Part shown: positions 15,045 through 21,726 of the stretch, in pieces
Position numbering within the stretch: the stretch's first letter is position 1
Layout: each line of letters opens with the position of its first letter
From: CAYTET01 sp964436975
GTDB taxonomy: Bacteria; Bacillota_I; Bacilli_A; Erysipelotrichales; Erysipelotrichaceae
NCBI GenBank assembly: GCA_964436975.1
Contig: CAYTET010000023.1
Coordinates: 1-26,380, forward strand
Direction of reading: 5' to 3'
DNA: 26,380 nucleotides
Notes under the pieces: generated by a model
The model's database searches: none
What the model was told of the DNA's origin: nothing
The model's input: only the letters and a program-made list of their open reading frames with translations
Position numbers and translations under genes: made by a program

Positions 15045-16193
15045 ATGAAAATTATGGTAGGTCTCAGCGGCGGTGTCGACTCGGCAGTCGCCGCCTATTT
15101 GTTAAAAGAGCAGGGCCACCAGGTGGCGGCTGCTTTCATGCGCAACTGGGACAGTGCGGTCAACGATGATATTAAAGGCAATCCGACTTTGAATGATGAA
15201 ATATGTCCGCAGGAGCAGGATTATCTTGATGCCAAGGCCGTGGCTGCTAAAATTGGCATTCCCTTGTACCGGATTGATTTCATCAGGGAATACTGGGATG
15301 AGGTCTTCGCGACTTTTCTGGAAGAGTACAAGAAAGGGCGGACCCCCAATCCTGATATTCTGTGCAATAAATACATAAAATTTGATGCCTTCTTTGATTT
15401 TGCCCGCCAGCAGGGGTTTGACTGGGTGGCGACAGGTCATTACGGCCGGATTGTCACTGAAAACGGTCAGACGGCCCTGTATAAGGCGTTCGACCGGAAT
15501 AAGGACCAGACTTATTTTCTGGACCAGGTCGGCTACAGCGCCCTGCAGAAGACAATTCTGCCGCTGGGTGAGATTGACAAGCCCAAGGTGCGGGCCATCG
15601 CGGCCGATCTGCAGCTGTCTATTGCCGGCAAAAAAGATTCAACCGGCGTTTGTTTTATCGGCGAGCGGGATTTCAAGGCCTTTCTGACTAATTATCTGCC
15701 GGCCCGCCGGGGCATCATGATTGATGTCGCCACCGGGGATACGGTCGGGGAGCATGACGGTGTTTTATACTATACCATCGGCCAGCGGCGCGGTCTGGGC
15801 ATCGGCGGGGATCAGGGCAAATGGTATGTTGTAGGCAAAGATGTCACTAAAAACCATCTTTATGTAGCCAGCAGCCGGCAGCGGCAGTGGCTGATGTCCG
15901 ATTCCTGTCTGGTCAGCCGGCTTAACTGGCTGCCGGATGATCTTGATTTAAGCCAGCCTTATGCCTGTGCGGCCAAGTTCCGCTACCGCCAGCCCGATAA
16001 TCCGGTCAGTATCCGGCTGATTGGTCCTGACCAACTGCTTGTCTGTTATCCCCAGCAGATCAGCGCCGTCAGCTGCGGTCAGGAAGCCGTCTTCTATCAG
16101 AATGACCGCTGTCTGGGCGGCGGGCGCATCGAAGAAACCTATCTGAACGGCATCAATACCCAGCTGCGGCTGAAGGAGCAGGTAAATGACTGA
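15045..16193 (+). CDS. mnmA: tRNA-specific 2-thiouridylase MnmA
   Basis: MnmA places sulfur at C2 of the wobble uridine (U34) of tRNA-Lys, -Glu and -Gln. It has the PP-loop SGGVDS (8-13) for ATP activation, and the two catalytic cysteines: Cys107 in PNPDILCNKYIKF, and Cys203 in DSTGVCFIGERDF. The C-terminal beta-barrel begins near YYTIGQRRGLGIGG. At 382 residues it is normal length. The sulfur donor is not next door (B. subtilis has the desulfurase YrvO there); the only cysteine desulfurase in the window is SufS. It shares an operon with spx and overlaps the next gene by 8 bases. Confidence 0.96.
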   Translation: MKIMVGLSGGVDSAVAAYLLKEQGHQVAAAFMRNWDSAVNDDIKGNPTLNDEICPQEQDYLDAKAVAAKIGIPLYRIDFIREYWDEVFATFLEEYKKGRTPNPDILCNKYIKFDAFFDFARQQGFDWVATGHYGRIVTENGQTALYKAFDRNKDQTYFLDQVGYSALQKTILPLGEIDKPKVRAIAADLQLSIAGKKDSTGVCFIGERDFKAFLTNYLPARRGIMIDVATGDTVGEHDGVLYYTIGQRRGLGIGGDQGKWYVVGKDVTKNHLYVASSRQRQWLMSDSCLVSRLNWLPDDLDLSQPYACAAKFRYRQPDNPVSIRLIGPDQLLVCYPQQISAVSCGQEAVFYQNDRCLGGGRIEETYLNGINTQLRLKEQVND

Positions 16194-16887
16194 AAGAAAA
16201 GCCTTTACTGATGTATTGCCCCTGAAGAATATCATTATTATTCTGGTGCGCTATATTGTCGGATATAACTATCTGTATCCTAAATTGCTGAGCCGGCTGT
16301 ACCATCTGTTTCCCCAGCTGCCGGCTGAATTTTATGAATGGAGCTTTTATATTGTCTATTTTGTCATCACAATTATTCTGGCCTGGCCGCTATTGGCTGA
16401 CAGCAGCCGCCGCTTCGGCAAAAAGTTCTTTTCGATCCTGCTGGCCGTTGTCCTGGGTTTTGTGCTGATGTCAATATGTGCCGGTCAGTGCTCGCAGATT
16501 GCTGAAATACTCAGCGGCAGCACGGACAGCCAGAATCAGACGGAGATCAGTCTGGCTTTGGAATCCAGCCCGGCTTTAATCTGCTTTGCGGTACTGTTTT
16601 TTTCGCCCCTGGTTGAAGAGATCACTTTTCGCGGCTGCCTGTTCCGGCCGCTGCAGAGCAGGGGCCGGTTCAATCTCGGCTTGATTTTGTCGGCTCTTCT
16701 GTTTGGCTTTCTGCATGTCTATGAAGCCATGTTTGCCGGCAATCTGAGCGACGGCTGGTTTGCGCTGACTTATGGCTGCATGGGGCTGTTTTTAGGCGGC
16801 GTCTATTACATCACGGATAATTTCTGGGCTCCGGTGCTGCTGCATCTGCTGAATAATGCCGTCTCGCTGTATTTTATGCTGCGCTGA
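16186..16887 (+). CDS. CPBP family intramembrane glutamic protease (Abi/CAAX-like)
   Basis: This multi-helix membrane protein has the CPBP active-site motifs: EEITFRG (Glu144, Glu145, Arg149), the FGFLHVYEA histidine (His177), and the late HLLNN (His220, Asn223). Such proteins cut substrates within the membrane, and members serve in prenyl-protein processing, bacteriocin immunity or protein maturation. Nothing here reveals the substrate. The 233-residue length is usual. Its ATG lies inside the end of mnmA (ATGACTGA) behind AAGGAG, and recD2 follows after 13 bases, so it is embedded in the mnmA-recD2 operon, an uncommon placement. Confidence 0.88.
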   Translation: MTERKAFTDVLPLKNIIIILVRYIVGYNYLYPKLLSRLYHLFPQLPAEFYEWSFYIVYFVITIILAWPLLADSSRRFGKKFFSILLAVVLGFVLMSICAGQCSQIAEILSGSTDSQNQTEISLALESSPALICFAVLFFSPLVEEITFRGCLFRPLQSRGRFNLGLILSALLFGFLHVYEAMFAGNLSDGWFALTYGCMGLFLGGVYYITDNFWAPVLLHLLNNAVSLYFMLR

Positions 16888-16900
16888 TGCGGAGGCTGAA

Positions 16901-19090
16901 ATGGTAATAAGCGGTCAGTTTGTCAAATGGATCTACCGGCGCGAGGACAACGGCTATACCGTGGCCGTTTTTGAAGTGGCCGGCGAGAAAAAAGACAATG
17001 ACGAAGTAACCGTCATCGGCTATCTGCCCAAGCTGAACCGGGATATCGGCTATCAGCTGACCGGAGAGTATGTCGAACATCCCCGCTATGGCATGCAGTT
17101 TAAAATAAGTTCACTGTGTGTCATGCCGGTCAGTGACCGGGCCCAGCTGGTCAGTCTGCTGGCCGGACCTAAGTTTAAAGGCATCGGCCGCAAAACGGCG
17201 GAACTGATTGCCGATACCTTTGGAAACGAGGCTCTGACCGTCATCCGCAATAATCCGGACTGTCTGAAGGCGCTGCCCCAGCTCAATCCCAAGCGACGGC
17301 AGGTCATCATTGAAGGGGCGGCCAGCCAGGATGATGACAAGTATGCCTATCTGACAAGCCATCATCTGACCATGAAGCAGATCATGCAGCTTCAGCATTT
17401 TTACGGGGACAATATGATGAACGCCCTCAGCCAGAACCCTTATGATATGGCCCTGCGGGTTGACGGCATCGGCTTTGCGACGGCGGATAAGTTTGCTCTT
17501 TCCACCGGCGGATCGCTGAACAGCGTTCAGCGGCTGACGGCCCTGGCCGGATCAATGCTGATGGAATGGTGCATGCGCAGCGGCGACAGCTATATGATGC
17601 TGGCCGAATTTGAAGATAAAATCGTTAAGCTTTTGCCCGATATAGATTTTGACATGGCTGAAGTGGTGGACATGCTGCAGAAAAGTGAAACGGCGGTGGT
17701 TGAAGAAGACCGTATTTATACCATCAGCCAGTACAAAGCTGAAAAGTACATTGCCCAGTATTTAAGTCTTTTTCCCAGTCAGGGCTTTGCCCCGGTCGAC
17801 AGCGGTATCATCGATAAGAAAATCGAAGAAGTCGAAGAGGAACTGGGCATTGTGTACCAGGAAAAGCAGAAAGAAGCCATTGAGGCTTTCTTTGCCAACG
17901 ACCTGCTGATTCTGACCGGCGGCCCGGGCACCGGCAAGACCACTATCGTCAGGGGCATGGTCAAACTGTGTCATTACCTTTATCCCCAGTACAACGTCAC
18001 CCTGGGCGCTCCGACCGGCCGGGCGGCCAAAAGACTGTCACAGCTGACCGGCGGGGAGGCTAAAACCCTGCATTCACTGCTGCGCTGGGATCTGGAGACC
18101 AATACCTTTGGCAAGAATGAAGAAGATCCTCTCAACGTTGACCTGCTGATCATTGATGAGTTTTCAATGGTCGATCAGTGGCTGCTGTACAATCTGTTTA
18201 AAGCCGGGGCCCAGTTTAAGAAACTGATTCTGATCGGTGATAAAGACCAGCTGCCCTCGGTCGGAATGGGCTGTGTGCTGGCAGATATGATCAATGTCGG
18301 ACTGTTTAAGGTAGTGAAACTGGAAAAAATCTACCGGCAGCAGGAGGGCAGTGACATTATCAAACTGGCCAACCAGATCAAAAATGATGAATGTGAAGCT
18401 ATTCCGGACAAAAATGATATCCGCTTTTTTGAGTGCGGGCCCTATGATGTCCGCCGGCTGATTCTGGAAATAGTCAGTCACGGTCTGGAAAACTACGAGG
18501 ATATCAGCGAGGGACTGATGAATATTCAGGTGGTGGCCCCCAAATATGCCGGAATTAACGGCATCGATGCTTTGAATGTGGCACTGCAGAAGACTTTCAA
18601 TCCGCCGGCGGCTGACAAACCGGAGCTGACGATGGGCTACCGGATCTTCCGGCAGGGCGATAAGATCCTGCAGCTGAAAAACCAGACCGATGATGACGTC
18701 TTCAACGGGGACATCGGTATACTGATCGATGTCATTGCCGCCAAATATGATGAAAACCACCAGAACCGGCTGGTTGTCGATTTTGAGGGTACGATTGTTG
18801 AATATACAGCCGAAACCTTCATGAACATCACTCATGCCTACTGCATTTCCATTCATAAAGCCCAGGGCAGTGAGTATCCGCTTGTCATTATGCCGGTGGT
18901 CAGTGAATATGGCATCATGCTGCAGAAAAAGCTGATCTATACGGCCGTGACACGGGCTAACCGCCATCTGATCATGATCGGCAGCCATCAGGCTTTCTTT
19001 ACCGGGATAAGCCGCAATGATTATGATAAGCGCCGGACAACCCTGCAGCAGCGCCTTATCCAGTACAGCGATAACGGCATGACTGACTGA
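16901..19090 (+). CDS. recD2: RecD2-type helicase
   Basis: RecD2 is a 5'-3' SF1 DNA helicase of bacteria lacking RecBC, acting in repair and replication-fork upkeep. In order: N-terminal OB-like region, helix-hairpin-helix GPKFKGIGRKTAELIA (89-104) and VDGIGFATADKFAL (187-200), Walker A GGPGTGKTT (340-348), GAPTGRAAKRL (369-379), Walker B LLIIDEFSMVD (415-425), GDKDQLPSVG (446-455), the arginine motif EKIYRQ (475-480), and the SF1B C-terminal motifs HAYCISIHKAQGSEYP (645-660) and YTAVTRAN (680-687). The start is at 16901, 5 bases after GGAGG, giving 729 residues; a frame reaching back to 16856 overlaps the CPBP gene. A terminator follows at once. Confidence 0.96.
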   Translation: MVISGQFVKWIYRREDNGYTVAVFEVAGEKKDNDEVTVIGYLPKLNRDIGYQLTGEYVEHPRYGMQFKISSLCVMPVSDRAQLVSLLAGPKFKGIGRKTAELIADTFGNEALTVIRNNPDCLKALPQLNPKRRQVIIEGAASQDDDKYAYLTSHHLTMKQIMQLQHFYGDNMMNALSQNPYDMALRVDGIGFATADKFALSTGGSLNSVQRLTALAGSMLMEWCMRSGDSYMMLAEFEDKIVKLLPDIDFDMAEVVDMLQKSETAVVEEDRIYTISQYKAEKYIAQYLSLFPSQGFAPVDSGIIDKKIEEVEEELGIVYQEKQKEAIEAFFANDLLILTGGPGTGKTTIVRGMVKLCHYLYPQYNVTLGAPTGRAAKRLSQLTGGEAKTLHSLLRWDLETNTFGKNEEDPLNVDLLIIDEFSMVDQWLLYNLFKAGAQFKKLILIGDKDQLPSVGMGCVLADMINVGLFKVVKLEKIYRQQEGSDIIKLANQIKNDECEAIPDKNDIRFFECGPYDVRRLILEIVSHGLENYEDISEGLMNIQVVAPKYAGINGIDALNVALQKTFNPPAADKPELTMGYRIFRQGDKILQLKNQTDDDVFNGDIGILIDVIAAKYDENHQNRLVVDFEGTIVEYTAETFMNITHAYCISIHKAQGSEYPLVIMPVVSEYGIMLQKKLIYTAVTRANRHLIMIGSHQAFFTGISRNDYDKRRTTLQQRLIQYSDNGMTD

Positions 19091-19109
19091 TTTCATCAGC
19101 CGGGCTTCC

Positions 19110-19144
19110 AAAGGCTCTTTGGCAATATGAAAGAGCCTTTTCTT
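19110..19144 (+). terminator. Intrinsic terminator after recD2
   Basis: AAAGGCTCTTT (19110-19120) pairs perfectly with AAAGAGCCTTT (19130-19140) around a 9-base loop and runs into TTTTCTTT. It ends the spx-mnmA-CPBP-recD2 transcript. Confidence 0.9.
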
Positions 19145-19152
19145 TGCCTTGC

Positions 19153-19192
19153 TATATATTGATAAACGATAAATATATATTGACAAACGATA
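19153..19192. repeat. Two tandem 19-bp repeats, likely operators
   Basis: TATATATTGATAAACGATA (19153-19171) and TATATATTGACAAACGATA (19174-19192) differ at one base and start 21 bases apart, about two helical turns. Each has partial dyad symmetry (TAT...ATA with TATCGTTT on the other strand). They lie over the promoter of the DUF2975 / XRE / DUF4173 genes, so they are probable binding sites for the XRE-type regulator encoded there. Confidence 0.7.
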
Positions 19193-19208
19193 TAATGGAT
19201 ACTATGCT
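19180..19208 (+). promoter_or_regulatory. Promoter of the DUF2975 cassette (two alternatives)
   Basis: A perfect TTGACA (19180-19185) lies inside the second repeat, with TATGCT (19203-19208) at 17 bases. Alternatively the perfect TATAAT at 19191-19196 is the -10 with only a poor -35 near 19168. Either places the repeats in the polymerase footprint. Confidence 0.55.
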
Positions 19209-19228
19209 GTCATTAGCGGGGTGACTAT

Positions 19229-19675
19229 ATGAAAGACAAGCTAACGCTGTTTACCAAGTATATCCTGGATATCATGTTTGTGCTGCTGATCGGCGGCACG
19301 GTTCTGATGCCGTTTATTCTGCACTTTTACCAAACCTATGATGCCAATTACACCCGGGTGTATTACCCGGTTCTGGCGGTTTTCATGATTTCAGGCACCC
19401 TGGCCAGCCTGATCATCTATTATCTGCGGCAGATATTTAAAACCGTTCTGCAAAATGACTGCTTTGTCAGTTCCAATGTCAGCTGCCTGCATAAAATGGG
19501 CACCTGCAGTCTGCTGATCGCGTTAGTTTACAGCGTCCGCATCTTTGTCTATCCGACATTGTCCGTCGCTGTCATTATCATCGTCTTTGTCATTGCCGGT
19601 TTGTTCAGCCATGTGCTGGCTAATGTTTTTGCCAGAGCGGTGGCCTACAAACAGGAAAATGACATGACGATATGA
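19229..19675 (+). CDS. DUF2975 domain membrane protein
   Basis: A 148-residue protein with four hydrophobic helices (about 9-31, 44-65, 90-108 and 111-134). Between helices 2 and 3 it has the DUF2975 signature region, LRQIFKTVLQNDCFVSSNV followed by CLHKMGTCSL. No enzyme motif is seen, and the family has no firm function; it is usually found beside a YozG-type XRE regulator, as here. The ribosome site GGGGTGA lies 5 bases before the ATG. Its stop overlaps or abuts the regulator gene (ATGA at 19672). I infer it is a membrane partner or target of the regulator. Confidence 0.85.
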   Translation: MKDKLTLFTKYILDIMFVLLIGGTVLMPFILHFYQTYDANYTRVYYPVLAVFMISGTLASLIIYYLRQIFKTVLQNDCFVSSNVSCLHKMGTCSLLIALVYSVRIFVYPTLSVAVIIIVFVIAGLFSHVLANVFARAVAYKQENDMTI

Positions 19676-19683
19676 GGCTGACT

Positions 19684-19908
19684 ATGATCCAGATCAACCT
19701 TGATGTTGTTATGGCCAAAAGAAAAATGAGTCTGACCGAACTGGCCGGCCGGGTTGACATTACCCTGGCCAACCTGTCGATTCTGAAAAACAACCGGGCC
19801 AAGGCCATCCGGTTTTCAACGCTGGAGCAGATCTGCCGGGTGCTGGACTGCCAGCCGGGCGATATTCTTATTTATTCCGATACGGAGGACCAAAATAAAA
19901 ATGAGTGA
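19684..19908 (+). CDS. XRE-family transcriptional regulator (YozG-like)
   Basis: A 74-residue protein made almost wholly of one Cro/C1-type helix-turn-helix: NLDVVMAKRKMSLTELAGRV, then ITLANLSILKNNRAKAIRF, ending STLEQICRVLDCQPGDIL, the usual close of this fold. Members of this short group accompany DUF2975 genes and are presumed to repress their own operon. The start at 19684 (MIQINLD) follows GAGG by 6 bases; the ATG at 19672 in the same frame, overlapping the previous stop, is possible but has no ribosome site. It overlaps the next gene by 8 bases. It probably binds the tandem repeats at 19153-19192. Confidence 0.88.
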   Translation: MIQINLDVVMAKRKMSLTELAGRVDITLANLSILKNNRAKAIRFSTLEQICRVLDCQPGDILIYSDTEDQNKNE

Positions 19909-21412
19909 AATCATTACGACAAACAAAGATGCCGAGCGCAGCGGGCGGTTTGCCGCCATTGCCCTGCCAACCCTGGTATATGCCGCCATCTTTACAGCCT
20001 GTCTGTATAATGTCGGAAAGGGTGTCGGAGTCGCCCTGTTTGCGGTGGCGACAATAGCTTATCTGTATTATGTCTATCACCGGCGGCTTAAGGAAAACAG
20101 CTGGTTTGATCTGGTCTGTCAGCTTACTTTTATCGGAGCCGGTGTCAGCTGCTTTGTTTCGGATAATGACACCATATACTGCTTCAGCTGGCTGGCCATG
20201 TTTGCCCTGCTGCTGGTAATTACGCTAAGACTGAATTATGACTGTGAGCAGTGGGATTTCTATAAGCAGATAACCGCCATGCTGCAGACAATCGGCGGAA
20301 CCGTGAGCTGCCTGTTTCAGCCGGTATGCGATGCCATCAGTGCGATGAATACCGCTAAGGGCCGGCATGGCAAAAAGGTTATTCCGGTGCTTATCGGGGT
20401 TCTGATCGGTCTGCCGCTGGTAATTATCATGGCCAAACTGTTGGCGGATGCCGATATGGTGTTTGATGCACTGCTGAGCGGACTGCTGAATAAGATATTT
20501 GTGCCGGAAAACATTATAATGATCATCCTGCTGTTTCTATTTGCCTTCTTCAACACTTATGCCGGCATAGCTTACCTGGCCAAGAAACGGATTAAGGAGC
20601 AGGCGGTTGATCATCAGACCGGCAATGCGGATCTGGCCTTTACCGTAAACCTTATGCTGGCCATTCTGTATGTCATCTTTTCCTCAATCCAGATAATTTA
20701 CCTGTTTGCCGGTCATATGCAGCTGCCGGCCGGCATCACTTATGCCGAATATGCCCGCTCCGGATTCTTCCAGCTGCTGGGTGTCTGCTCCATCAACATT
20801 ATCATTGTCTTAGTCACAGCGCTTTTCTTCAAGCCGGACCGCCGGGTGCGCGCCGCTCTGACGGTAATATGTGCCTGCACCTACATCATGGTCTTTTCCA
20901 GCGGCTGGCGGATGAGTCTTTATATTCAGGCATACGGTCTGACCGAATTAAGAGTGCTGGTTTTGTGGGCGCTGGCTGTCATCAGCATCACCATGGCCGG
21001 CCTGATTGTCTACGTCTATGACAGCCGCTTCAAGCTGTTTAAGTTTGTGGCCGTTAGTCTGGCGGTATGCTACCTGATACTGGCCTATAGCCGGCCGGAT
21101 TCAATCATTGCTTCTTACAATATTAAGCATCAGAAGTGTGACTCCAACAGCATCGCCGCCCTTTCAGATGATGCCGCCGGGATAATTCTGACCTCAGACA
21201 ATGTCACCGCCTGGTATTCCAGCCGCTTTGGCAATGCTGATTATGACAAGACGGCCGCCTGGTCGTTTGGCTATATTGACAAAATGTATAACCATTATGT
21301 TGAAGATAACTATGCTGAATACCGGCCGGCCGGGCTGAACTACAATCTTTCAAAAAGCCAGGCCAGCCAACTAATCAATGACTTATACAGCCGGCTGGAA
21401 AAGGGGCAGTAA
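19901..21412 (+). CDS. DUF4173 (DUF4153-like) multi-pass membrane protein
   Basis: A 503-residue protein with roughly eleven hydrophobic segments up to about residue 400, and a polar C-terminal domain of about 100 residues. The segment TYAEYARSGFFQLLGV (285-300) and YGLTELRVL are the hallmarks of DUF4173, and SIIASYNIKHQKCDS with SIAALSDDAAGIIL continue the family pattern. No catalytic motif is seen and no function is known to me. It starts inside the XRE gene (ATGAGTGA) behind GGAGG-like TACGGAGGACC. No clear terminator follows before the alaS leader. With DUF2975 and the XRE gene it forms one co-regulated cassette. Confidence 0.82.
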   Translation: MSEIITTNKDAERSGRFAAIALPTLVYAAIFTACLYNVGKGVGVALFAVATIAYLYYVYHRRLKENSWFDLVCQLTFIGAGVSCFVSDNDTIYCFSWLAMFALLLVITLRLNYDCEQWDFYKQITAMLQTIGGTVSCLFQPVCDAISAMNTAKGRHGKKVIPVLIGVLIGLPLVIIMAKLLADADMVFDALLSGLLNKIFVPENIIMIILLFLFAFFNTYAGIAYLAKKRIKEQAVDHQTGNADLAFTVNLMLAILYVIFSSIQIIYLFAGHMQLPAGITYAEYARSGFFQLLGVCSINIIIVLVTALFFKPDRRVRAALTVICACTYIMVFSSGWRMSLYIQAYGLTELRVLVLWALAVISITMAGLIVYVYDSRFKLFKFVAVSLAVCYLILAYSRPDSIIASYNIKHQKCDSNSIAALSDDAAGIILTSDNVTAWYSSRFGNADYDKTAAWSFGYIDKMYNHYVEDNYAEYRPAGLNYNLSKSQASQLINDLYSRLEKGQ

Positions 21413-21471
21413 AGCCGGTTACGGAAAGGGCGGGCACAAACATTAATTAACTACCTTTGGCCTTGATGTTG

Positions 21472-21480
21472 TGCTATAAT
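21472..21480 (+). promoter_or_regulatory. Extended -10 promoter of alaS
   Basis: TGCTATAAT with a perfect hexamer at 21475-21480 lies just upstream of the T-box leader; no strong -35 at 17 bases. Confidence 0.65.
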
Positions 21481-21486
21481 CAAAGC

Positions 21487-21704
21487 CGTAAAACAATAAC
21501 GCTGACAAGAAACTAAGCAGACGGATGCAGAGAGACGATTGAGGGTGTGAGTCGTTGCCGCCGGTTTAGCAAGCCGGTCAGCCAGCGCCGGTGAAGAACC
21601 GGACGTTATTTCCGCGTTAAGGAATAATTAAGGTGCACGCAGCTGCGTGAATCAGGATGGTACCGCGGTAAATCGTTCCTGTAAGTTTTTACGGAACGAT
21701 TTTT
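21487..21704 (+). promoter_or_regulatory. Alanine T-box leader of alaS
   Basis: The T-box AGGATGGTACCGCGG is at 21654-21668. The terminator pairs AAATCGTTCC (21670-21679) with GGAACGATTT (21693-21702) and ends in T residues. Stem I is closed by GCTGAC (21501-21506) and GTCAGC (21577-21582). Just before the 3' arm is AAGCCG, giving a GCC (Ala) specifier at 21573-21575 followed by a purine, the same layout as in the trpS leader. The AGAGAG and GGGTGTGAG distal loops are also present. This fills nearly all of the 314-base gap between genes. Confidence 0.88.
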
Positions 21705-21726
21705 ATATGAAACGGAAGGTAGAAAA

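Noticed and set aside
18164..19186. Long minus-strand open frame of 340 codons opposite recD2
   Set aside because: It is fully antisense to the well-supported helicase, has no recognisable domain or good ribosome site, and results from codon bias on the other strand.
19153..19192. CRISPR or transposon end repeats
   Set aside because: Only two direct copies with a 2-base gap, no spacers and no terminal inverted pair; position over a promoter fits operators instead.
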